Shown here: piece by piece, positions 1-6,007 of the stretch
Layout: the number at the start of each line of letters is the position of its first letter
Numbering within the stretch: position 1 is the first letter of the stretch
From: JBDLSO01 sp039799445
GTDB lineage: Bacteria > Patescibacteriota > Minisyncoccia > Phycocordibacterales > UBA5272
Direction: 5' to 3'
Length of the DNA stretch: 9,511 nucleotides
Assembly: GCA_039799445.1 (NCBI GenBank)
Contig: JBDLSO010000021.1
Span: 1 to 9,511 of the forward strand
Translations under genes and position numbers: made by a program
Notes under the pieces: generated by a model
Database searches by the model: none
Told to the model about the DNA's origin: nothing
The model's input: only the letters and a program-made list of their open reading frames with translations

Positions 1-168
1 ATTGGCAGTACCACAGCAGTACCAGTCTCTCAATCACTAGAGAGAACAGGCTCTCTCACCACCACCCCAATTACAGAAAAGAGAGTATACACACTCAGTT
101 GTGGATCAGGTGCAAGTAGTGCAGAGAAATCAATTGAAGTCAGTCCATATAGTTTAAGTGAGATATAG
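1..168 (+). CDS. C-terminal end of a secreted Ig/PKD-like repeat protein (5' partial)
   Basis: Frame 1 is open from the window edge to a TAG at 166-168, giving 55 residues with no start in view. The tail contains TPITEKRVYTLSCGSGASS followed by EKSIEVSP. This matches the last strands of the Ig/PKD-like repeats common in Patescibacteria surface proteins (a 'tYtLtC.G.gG..s.svtV' pattern that I recognise from family knowledge). The Thr/Ser-rich composition fits an extracellular protein. Two hairpins follow directly, so this gene is probably the end of its transcription unit. The specific function and the rest of the protein cannot be seen. The reading frame is well supported; the domain assignment rests on a short stretch. 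Confidence 0.72.
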   Translation: MGSTTAVPVSQSLERTGSLTTTPITEKRVYTLSCGSGASSAEKSIEVSPYSLSEI

Positions 169-170
169 CT

Positions 171-196
171 AAAGCAGCCCTGGAAGGGGCTGTTTT
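171..196 (+). terminator. Hairpin downstream of the partial secreted-protein gene
   Basis: AAAGCAGCCC (171-180) pairs with GGGCTGTTTT (187-196) around a 6-nt loop, with one G-T wobble. It starts 3 nt after the TAG stop. The A-run before and short T-run after fit an intrinsic terminator, but the T tract is only four bases, so on its own it may be leaky. It forms a tandem pair with the stronger hairpin at 209-240. Confidence 0.6.
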
Positions 197-208
197 GGTG
201 GGGGCAAG

Positions 209-240
209 AAACAAGTACTGGCAACAGTACTTGTTTTTTT
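209..240 (+). terminator. Strong intrinsic terminator upstream of pheS
   Basis: ACAAGTACTG (211-220) is a perfect inverted repeat of CAGTACTTGT (225-234), closed by a GCAA tetraloop (GNRA type). The stem can be extended by two A-T pairs (209-210 with 235-236), and a run of six T follows (235-240). This is a canonical Rho-independent terminator for the upstream gene. It ends one base before the -10 box of pheS, so terminator and promoter are back to back, and any -35 contact for pheS would lie inside the hairpin DNA. Confidence 0.9.
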
Positions 241-241
241 G

Positions 242-247
242 TATACT
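242..247 (+). promoter_or_regulatory. -10 box of pheS, predicted leaderless start
   Basis: TATACT at 242-247 is followed by exactly 6 nt and then the ATG at 254. Sigma-70-type transcription begins about 7 nt after the -10 hexamer, which places the first transcribed base at or next to the A of the start codon. The same TATACT-N6-ATG layout occurs at 3504 and 5470. There is no good -35 match (TGGCAA at 219-224 with 17-nt spacing is weak) and no Shine-Dalgarno sequence. Confidence 0.7.
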
Positions 248-253
248 ATCTCT

Positions 254-1006
254 ATGAATCAGCACCATACACTTGGGCATACGCACCCGATTATATTACT
301 CATTGATGAAATAACAGCTATTTTTACCGATATGGGATTTTCAGTCGCAGAGGGGAGAGAACTTGTGAGCGAGAATGACAATTTTGATGTATTAAATTTC
401 CCAAAAGATCATCCTGCACGTGACATGCAAGATACATTTTATATAGATACAAATAAAACAAGTGGCACAAACAGATTACTCCGTACACAAACGTCAAGTG
501 TACAAGTGCCATATATGAAAGAAGCAATACTTCCGATACAGATGATTGTACCAGGAAAAGTGTTTCGCAATGAATCAACTGATGCAACTCACGAAATGCA
601 ATTTTTTCAACTCGAAGGTATGGTGATCAACAAAACAGCAAATGTCGCCGATCTCAAAAAAACACTTGAAGATTTTTTGACCAAAGTGTTCAAAAAAGAA
701 GCAGAGATTAGAATGAGACCCAGCTTTTTTCCATTTGTTGAACCAGGTTATGAAGTTGATATGAACTGTTTTAAGTGTGGTGGACAGACAGACATATGCA
801 GTGTCTGCAAAGGAAGTGGTTGGATAGAAATACTCGGTGCTGGAATGATACATCCAAATGTGTTGCGCGCAGGGGGTATTGATCCGCGTCTATATCAAGG
901 TTTTGCATTTGGCTGCGGCATAGACCGTATTGCAATGCTCAAATGGGGTATAGACGATGTGAGATTATTATATAACGGTGATGTGCGAGTAGTAGCACAA
1001 TTTTAA
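254..1006 (+). CDS. pheS: Phenylalanine--tRNA ligase alpha subunit, short form without coiled coil
   Basis: Catalytic subunit of PheRS, which charges tRNA-Phe with phenylalanine in the cytoplasm as a complex with PheT. All class II motifs are visible. Motif 1 begins at GHTHP and runs through NFDVLN and DHPARDMQDTFY (residues about 8-64). Motif 2 is FRNESTDATHEMQFFQLEG with Arg105. Motif 3 is GFAFGCGIDR with Arg225, and Ala218 sits at the specificity position (E. coli Ala294). Cys172, 175, 182 and 185 form a CX2CX6CX2C zinc-ribbon-like insert before GSGWIEILG. At 250 residues it is about 80-100 shorter than usual bacterial PheS, because the N-terminal tRNA-binding coiled coil is missing. I chose ATG 254 over an in-frame TTG at 239 because 239 lies in the terminator tract and upstream of the -10 box. 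pheT starts 3 nt after the stop. Confidence 0.96.
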   Translation: MNQHHTLGHTHPIILLIDEITAIFTDMGFSVAEGRELVSENDNFDVLNFPKDHPARDMQDTFYIDTNKTSGTNRLLRTQTSSVQVPYMKEAILPIQMIVPGKVFRNESTDATHEMQFFQLEGMVINKTANVADLKKTLEDFLTKVFKKEAEIRMRPSFFPFVEPGYEVDMNCFKCGGQTDICSVCKGSGWIEILGAGMIHPNVLRAGGIDPRLYQGFAFGCGIDRIAMLKWGIDDVRLLYNGDVRVVAQF

Positions 1007-1009
1007 TAT

Positions 1010-3451
1010 ATGAAATTCTCATACAATTGGTTACAAACACATATACAAGAAAAACTTCCGACGCCTGAGGTTATTTCACAGACACTCACACATAAATGTT
1101 TTGAGGTGGATGGCATCGAAAAGCTCGCAGATGACTATGTGTTTGATGTCAAGATTCTTCCAGACCGCTCACACGATGCTGCTGCACACAGAGTGCTTGC
1201 ACGTGAGCTCTGTTACTATCTTGAGCTCACATATTTGCCACAACATATACAAGACAAGGCAGGTGTGTTTGAAGGACCAAAATTAGCAATACAAGATACA
1301 CAAGCATCGCCTCGCTTTATGGCAAGATCAATAACAGCTTTACAAGCCAAAGAGTCTCCCAAATGGCTTGTAGACAGTCTTGAAGCAATAGGGCAGCGTA
1401 GTATCAATCCTATTGTAGATATTACTAATTATGTGTTATATGATTTAGGAAAACCTATACATGCATTTGATGCAGACAAAATAGTGGGTACCATCACAAC
1501 TCGATTTGCAAAAGAAGGGGAAACAGTAGTGACACTCGACGGTAAATACATCACCCTAGATAGTAGTATTTTAGTATTGGCAGATGAAGAAGGTCCGCTG
1601 GATATAGCAGGAATCAAGGGTGGCAAAAAAGCAGAGGTCACCCACGATACTACACATGTCATTATAGTATCGTCAAATTTCAATAGCTCTCTCATTAGAA
1701 AAACAACCCAAAAAGTTGGTATCAAAACAGATGCCGCAAGACGCTTTGAAAATGGTATAACAAGTGAGCTCTGTGCATACGCATTAGAAGTCGCAACCGC
1801 ACTTACAGTTGAAATTGCAGGTACAGACAAAACAGAGACAAGTATCAATACAGACATATATCCAAAACCAGAAAAGAGATACAAAGTCGGAGTTTCGACT
1901 AGCGAGATAAATAGAGTATTGGGCACAACTTTATCAGATACCGATATTGCTCAGATATTCACCAAAAGAGGATTTTCATATGTATATGTCAAAAACGTGC
2001 GAGAAAATATCAAAACTGTTGCTACTCAAGCGATAGGTAAAAAATACAAACGTGGTGCAAGTGTGCTCTATGATGCACCAGATGTATTTGATTGTTCGTC
2101 TTTGACAGCGTATGCATATAGCGAAAGTGGTATAGCAATACCACGTATTTCAGTAGATCAATTTGTATATGGTACGGATACAGCAGATATAGAAGTTGGC
2201 GATATATTGTGTATCAATTCTGGTATTATAAAATCAGAACAAGGCACATATTACTCACAAGTGTTACAAAAAGATATTGCAGAATGTGCAATCAGAACAG
2301 AAAGCGTCGAGTGGATGCCGGGGACACAAGTGCTGCTTGGTATAGACCATGTCGGTATTTATATGGGTGAAGGCGTTGTTGTGCACGCTCATGGTGCACA
2401 CGGTGCAGTAGTAAAAGAATCAATAGTAGGTAGTGTGTTTGAGCAAGGTGCAATCTACAAAAAACTATTATTTTCAGATGAGGGAAGGTTTGTGGTGAGC
2501 GCACCATTTGAGAGGCTTGATATCAGAATCAAAGAAGATCTTATCGATGAAGTGAGTAAATGGATTGGTACAGACACAGGCACACCAAAGAATACAAAAG
2601 CAGCTAGTGTAGGAGAGGTAACCAAAAAAATACACTATACAGCACATATTCGCAATTTCTTGAAACAGGAAGGGTATAGCGAAATAATGACAACTTCTTT
2701 TAGCGACGAAGGAGATATTGCTATACAAAACTCTGTAGACCCAAAGAAAAACCATCTACGCAAAAATCTACAGACGGGACTTTTACAAGCATTACACAAA
2801 GCTTCGTACAATAGTCTTTCTCTTGGAATAGAATTTGACCCAACAGTTCGTCTTTTTGAAATAGGAAACATATTCAGTGGCGAAAACACCGAGGAAACAC
2901 ATATCTGCATTGGTGTTATTACTAAAAACAAAAAAGAAAAAAAGCAGGTAGAGCAAAGACTAAAAGATACTCTCTCAAAGCTACTTAATACAGTGTCAGA
3001 AGAGGGTCTATCTCTTGAAGCATCACAGATAACAAGCCAAGTTATGAGTACAGATGAGGTAGTTGGATATTCAATGATTGAGATTTCTATTGATGAACTT
3101 GTAGTACAGTTACCAGAAAAAAATACTTTTGTTCCACTTGTTGGCAAAAAAACAGACACAATATATCAAACCCTCTCGGTATTTCCATTTATTACGCGAG
3201 ATATTGCGGTGTTTGTACCGAGCGAAGTAGATCTACAGAAATTAGAAGACACCCTATTGGAAAAAGGTGGAGAGTTATGTACAAAAATATATCAATTTGA
3301 TAGGTTTCAAAAAACAGGAGAAGAGAGAATATCGTTTGGATATAGATTGGTCTTTCAAGTAGCAGATAGAACACTTTCTGATAATGAAATTGAGCCAATT
3401 ATGACAGATATATATGCTACATTTTCTTCGCTAGGCTGGGAAGTACGCTAG
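1010..3451 (+). CDS. pheT: Phenylalanine--tRNA ligase beta subunit with inserted NlpC/P60 domain
   Basis: Structural and editing subunit of PheRS, 813 residues. Domains in order: N-terminal strand-helix (MKFSYNWLQ to FEVDGIE, 1-37); no EMAP/OB domain, since the chain runs straight into VFDVKILPDRSHDAAAHR (44-61); B3/4 editing domain (about 100-250, with NPIVDITNYVL and HAFD); B5 domain (about 290-327) interrupted by a NlpC/P60-like domain (about 328-490) and resuming at FVVSAPFERLDI; synthetase-like core (about 535-710); C-terminal FDX-ACB anticodon-binding domain (about 720-813). Asp504, Asp510, Asp513 and Glu514 match the B5 metal ligands. In the editing site His151, Gly204, Thr240 and Ala242 align without gaps to E. 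coli His265, Gly318, Thr354 and Ala356, but Val220 replaces Glu334. It is cotranscribed with pheS and has no Shine-Dalgarno. The PheT identity is firm; the role of the insert is unknown. Confidence 0.95.
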   Translation: MKFSYNWLQTHIQEKLPTPEVISQTLTHKCFEVDGIEKLADDYVFDVKILPDRSHDAAAHRVLARELCYYLELTYLPQHIQDKAGVFEGPKLAIQDTQASPRFMARSITALQAKESPKWLVDSLEAIGQRSINPIVDITNYVLYDLGKPIHAFDADKIVGTITTRFAKEGETVVTLDGKYITLDSSILVLADEEGPLDIAGIKGGKKAEVTHDTTHVIIVSSNFNSSLIRKTTQKVGIKTDAARRFENGITSELCAYALEVATALTVEIAGTDKTETSINTDIYPKPEKRYKVGVSTSEINRVLGTTLSDTDIAQIFTKRGFSYVYVKNVRENIKTVATQAIGKKYKRGASVLYDAPDVFDCSSLTAYAYSESGIAIPRISVDQFVYGTDTADIEVGDILCINSGIIKSEQGTYYSQVLQKDIAECAIRTESVEWMPGTQVLLGIDHVGIYMGEGVVVHAHGAHGAVVKESIVGSVFEQGAIYKKLLFSDEGRFVVSAPFERLDIRIKEDLIDEVSKWIGTDTGTPKNTKAASVGEVTKKIHYTAHIRNFLKQEGYSEIMTTSFSDEGDIAIQNSVDPKKNHLRKNLQTGLLQALHKASYNSLSLGIEFDPTVRLFEIGNIFSGENTEETHICIGVITKNKKEKKQVEQRLKDTLSKLLNTVSEEGLSLEASQITSQVMSTDEVVGYSMIEISIDELVVQLPEKNTFVPLVGKKTDTIYQTLSVFPFITRDIAVFVPSEVDLQKLEDTLLEKGGELCTKIYQFDRFQKTGEERISFGYRLVFQVADRTLSDNEIEPIMTDIYATFSSLGWEVR
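1991..2479 (+). other. NlpC/P60 (papain-like) domain embedded in the PheT B5 domain
   Basis: Residues about 328-490 of PheT. The segment opens with AIGKKYKRGA, matching the 'lG.pY.wGG' start of NlpC/P60 domains. It then has DVFDCSSLTAYAY with the nucleophile Cys362 (codon 2093-2095), GIAIPRISVDQF ('gi.LPR.s..Q'), VGDIL ('pGDl'), DHVGIYMG with His447 (2348-2350) and VVVHAHG with His459 (2384-2386). The complete Cys-His-His set suggests an active cysteine peptidase, amidase or transferase rather than a relic. Both flanks are recognisable B5 sequence in one uninterrupted frame, so this is a domain insertion and not a neighbouring gene. The substrate is unknown. The family usually cuts peptidoglycan peptides outside the cell, whereas PheRS is cytoplasmic. 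Boundaries are accurate to about 5 residues. Confidence 0.88.
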
Positions 3452-3490
3452 ATTTTGTAGCGGTACTGATCGTATTTTATTTTCTGCTAT
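3443..3490 (+). terminator. Possible weak terminator after pheT
   Basis: GTACGCTA (3443-3450), which overlaps the pheT stop codon, can pair with TAGCGGTAC (3458-3466) around a 7-nt loop, with one bulged G. A T-rich stretch follows, but only after several other bases and not as a clean U tract. The next gene has its own promoter, so a terminator is expected here, but the signal is imperfect. Confidence 0.35.
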
Positions 3491-3503
3491 CTCTATGTCA
3501 TGA

Positions 3504-3509
3504 TATACT
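3504..3509 (+). promoter_or_regulatory. -10 box of the 642-residue membrane protein gene, predicted leaderless start
   Basis: TATACT is followed by exactly 6 nt and then the ATG at 3516, identical in layout to the pheS promoter. No convincing -35 hexamer lies 16-18 nt upstream (TTTCTG at 3481 is poor), and there is no Shine-Dalgarno sequence. Confidence 0.68.
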
Positions 3510-3515
3510 TTTGCT

Positions 3516-5444
3516 ATGGATAGACATACAAGAGATGGAAAAGAAGCAGAAACAAAAACACGTCTACAAAGTATAGAAGAGCGTATTTATAGTGTTCACA
3601 ATGGTGTAGAGTGGAAAGATAGGAGATCTACCATACATGAAAATAGTACAAATGAAAACCCAAATTGGAAAGCTATAGAAGAGGTTTCAAAAAGAACAAC
3701 TACCGAAAAAATACCAAGTACATTTTTCACTCAATTATCGCGTCGATTGTTTTACTTTGCTATCTGTTTTTTCGTCATAGTACTTGGTTTTAGCGTATAT
3801 CATTTTGTATTCAATGCAAATGGAGTTTCAGCAAATAAAATCGGAATGGCAATCGAAGCACCGGGTTACATAGATGGTGGCGAAGTATTTTCACTTATTG
3901 TATTTATTGCCAATCAAAATAATAGTGCCCTTGAAAATGTCGATTTAATTGTCGAGTATCCGAAAGGAGAATCAATATCCTCACAAGAAGACACAGTCGT
4001 AACAAGAATACCGATTGGTACAATACAGTCAAAAGAAACAGCAAAAGGTGTTGCGGACATTGTTCTGTATGGCAGAGAAGGCAATAATCGTAGTATAAAT
4101 GCATATATAGAGTACTATGCACCTGGTTCCTCAGTGGTATTGAAAAAGAAAATGAGTCATACACTGACCATCAAATCTGCTCCTGTTGTCATAACCACTG
4201 AATCCCTTAAAGAGGTGACAGCCAATACTGAAGTATCTTTTACAACACGAATCAAAGCTGAACGAGGCAAAACACTTGAAAATTTTCTAGTACAAATAGA
4301 GTATCCAAACGGATTTCAATATACAGGGGCCAACATAGAACCAAGTTTTGGAAATAATGTATGGAAATTTGATACGATACAAAAAGGTGAGACTAGAGAT
4401 ATTGTAGTGAGAGGATTACTACGTGGCGAAGATGGAGACGAAAAAGTATTCCGTGTTGCAGGCGGGGTGTCTCGTATTGCTGGTGATTCAGAAATCGCAA
4501 TTGTCTTTGCAGATACAAAGTCTGGGTTAGTACTAAAGAAACCTTTTGTCGAGCTAACTGGTGTATTTGAAGAAGCTGCACAATTAGAAAATGGTGACTT
4601 TGCTCTCAAAGCAGGTGGAAATCAATATGTTACCTTAACGTATAAAAGCAACATTGCCGAGACTGTATACAACATGGTGATAACGGCTGTACTTTCAGGA
4701 GAAATCATCAATAAAAGAAAAATTGTTGTAGAGAACGGATATTTTGATTCTGCAAAAAATACTATTATATGGGATAGTGTGAGCAAGCCCGCACTCAAAC
4801 AATTGCTACCAGGCGAAACTAAAACAGTAAGATTCTCTTTTGAAAGCTTTCCGCTGTCCGCAAAACAAAATGGCTATTTCTCTTCACCTGAAATAAAAGC
4901 AAAAATAGCACTTTCAGGAAAAAGATTTAACAATAGTCAAGTTCCAGAAATAAGTGTTTTGGGAAGAGAGCTCACTGGACGAATCATAACAGAAACAGGG
5001 CTGCAATCAAAAGTACTTTCTGAAGGTGGTCCTCTTGTGTATACTGGTACCAAACCACTACAAGCTGATACAGAGACATCTTATACAGTAGAACTCAAAG
5101 TAAATAATCGCTCTAATCCTCTCGCAAATGCTCAAGTGCAAATGATATTACCAAGAAATGTCAGATATATTGCACAATCAGATGAAGGAATTGAGCAGGT
5201 GACGTATTCTGAAAGCACACGCCTACTCACTTGGAATATACAAACAGTAGCACCTGATGTTGGATATGGGCGGGCTAGTCGAGTATTATATCTTTCACTT
5301 GGTGTAACTCCCTCATCAAACCAATTTGGTCAGAAAGTACAACTCTCAGAACAAAATATTATTTTTTCAGCAGAGGATACACATACAGAAACAAAAATAG
5401 TACGTACATATGAGCCATTAAAGACCCCAGAGATAGTACAATAA
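3516..5444 (+). CDS. Single-pass membrane protein with large extracellular DUF11/CARDB-like beta repeats
   Basis: 642 residues. A charged N-terminus of about 75 residues containing IEERIYS ends in Arg76-Arg77, then one hydrophobic helix (about 78-99). The positive-inside rule puts the N-terminus in the cytoplasm and about 540 residues outside. The exterior is built of beta-rich segments resembling DUF11/CARDB/Ig-like modules: about 110-225 (GGEVFSLIVFIANQNN then VDLIVEYPKG), 226-335 (NTEVSFTTRIKAE then VQIEYPNGF), 345-485, and 505-635 (ETSYTVELKVNNRSNP then VQMILPRNVRY). The repeated pattern of 'long-strand, N-rich turn, hhhxYPxG' supports tandem modules. The only cysteine is Cys84, inside the membrane helix, so the exterior has no disulfides. 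There is no catalytic motif and no sorting signal. It is probably a surface or adhesion scaffold, placed near secretion genes. The specific function is unknown. Confidence 0.85.
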   Translation: MDRHTRDGKEAETKTRLQSIEERIYSVHNGVEWKDRRSTIHENSTNENPNWKAIEEVSKRTTTEKIPSTFFTQLSRRLFYFAICFFVIVLGFSVYHFVFNANGVSANKIGMAIEAPGYIDGGEVFSLIVFIANQNNSALENVDLIVEYPKGESISSQEDTVVTRIPIGTIQSKETAKGVADIVLYGREGNNRSINAYIEYYAPGSSVVLKKKMSHTLTIKSAPVVITTESLKEVTANTEVSFTTRIKAERGKTLENFLVQIEYPNGFQYTGANIEPSFGNNVWKFDTIQKGETRDIVVRGLLRGEDGDEKVFRVAGGVSRIAGDSEIAIVFADTKSGLVLKKPFVELTGVFEEAAQLENGDFALKAGGNQYVTLTYKSNIAETVYNMVITAVLSGEIINKRKIVVENGYFDSAKNTIIWDSVSKPALKQLLPGETKTVRFSFESFPLSAKQNGYFSSPEIKAKIALSGKRFNNSQVPEISVLGRELTGRIITETGLQSKVLSEGGPLVYTGTKPLQADTETSYTVELKVNNRSNPLANAQVQMILPRNVRYIAQSDEGIEQVTYSESTRLLTWNIQTVAPDVGYGRASRVLYLSLGVTPSSNQFGQKVQLSEQNIIFSAEDTHTETKIVRTYEPLKTPEIVQ

Positions 5445-5446
5445 TT

Positions 5447-5475
5447 TTGCTGCTATACCCTCAATACGATATACT
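5447..5475 (+). promoter_or_regulatory. Promoter of the methyltransferase / solute-binding protein / pilin operon
   Basis: TTGCTG (5447-5452), a 17-nt spacer, then TATACT (5470-5475), followed by exactly 6 nt to the ATG at 5482. It begins 3 nt after the previous stop codon. The -35 keeps the TTG core and the spacing is ideal. It again predicts transcription starting at the start codon. It probably also serves the following two genes, which are separated by 4 nt and 1 nt. Confidence 0.72.
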
Positions 5476-5481
5476 ATATAT

Positions 5482-6003
5482 ATGGCATTTCTCTCACCCC
5501 AAAAGATAATCACAGGACTAGCACTTACACCTGGGCAAAAAATAGTCGATTTTGGCTGTGGTACAGGTGCGTATATACAAGCTGCAGAGAGTATACTTAC
5601 TCGAAGTGGTAGTATATACGGCGTAGATATCAATAAACAATTGTTAGAGAAAATTCATTCAGAAACGACTGATTCAAACGGCGCACCAATTACAGCACTA
5701 TGGGCTGATATTGGAAATACGTTCTCGCTTCCAATTGAGAACAATACAATAGACGTAGTTATATTTTCAAATATATGCTCTCTGCTAGAAGATACATCAC
5801 ATCTATGGATAGAAGCAAAAAGAATACTAAAACACAATGGTAAATTACTGGTTGTTGACTGGCTTGCCGATAATAGCATTGTGAGTCCAGCCCACTATAC
5901 AACACAATCAGAATTAGAAGAATCGTGCAAAAAGATAGGCTACGAAACAATACAACAAATACCAGCAGGTGATCATCATTTTGCATTCATTGCAACAAAA
6001 TAA
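5482..6003 (+). CDS. Class I SAM-dependent methyltransferase (UbiE-like fold)
   Basis: 173 residues, a compact Rossmann-fold methyltransferase. Motif I is VDFGCGTGAY (22-31), the glycine-rich S-adenosylmethionine loop. The acidic residue after strand 2 is Asp49 in YGVDI. WADI (74-77) supplies the usual acidic residue near the adenine, IDVVIFSNI (90-98) is strand 4, and RILKHNGKLLVVDW (114-127) is the post-motif III region typical of UbiE/COQ5-like and generic Methyltransf_11/31 proteins. There is no signal peptide or membrane helix, so it is cytoplasmic. The acceptor substrate cannot be read from the sequence: the protein lacks the extra domains that mark RNA or protein methylases. It is first in an operon with a surface solute-binding protein and a pilin-like gene, which hints at, but does not prove, a role in envelope or surface-molecule modification. 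Confidence 0.88.
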   Translation: MAFLSPQKIITGLALTPGQKIVDFGCGTGAYIQAAESILTRSGSIYGVDINKQLLEKIHSETTDSNGAPITALWADIGNTFSLPIENNTIDVVIFSNICSLLEDTSHLWIEAKRILKHNGKLLVVDWLADNSIVSPAHYTTQSELEESCKKIGYETIQQIPAGDHHFAFIATK

Positions 6004-6007
6004 ATAT

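Noticed and set aside
239..253. In-frame TTG start for pheS
   Set aside because: It lies in the terminator T tract and before the -10 box, and adds five residues with no conserved role. ATG 254 fits the promoter spacing.
1991..2479. The PheT insert as an intein
   Set aside because: There are no intein splice-junction blocks (no N-terminal Cys/Ser block A and no terminal His-Asn before Cys/Ser/Thr), and the motifs fit NlpC/P60 well instead.
1991..2479. The PheT insert as a separate gene or assembly chimera
   Set aside because: The frame is continuous through both junctions, the flanks are matching halves of one B5 domain, there is no internal in-frame ATG at the boundary, and base composition does not change visibly. 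A read-level check would still be useful.
1429..3159. Long minus-strand open frames opposite pheT (1429-1926 and 2635-3159)
   Set aside because: They show no recognisable motifs and low-complexity Ser/Val-rich translations; they mirror the codon pattern of the strong plus-strand gene.
5969..6007. Upstream ATG for the solute-binding protein
   Set aside because: It would overlap the methyltransferase by 35 nt and put a poor 13-residue extension before a good signal anchor.
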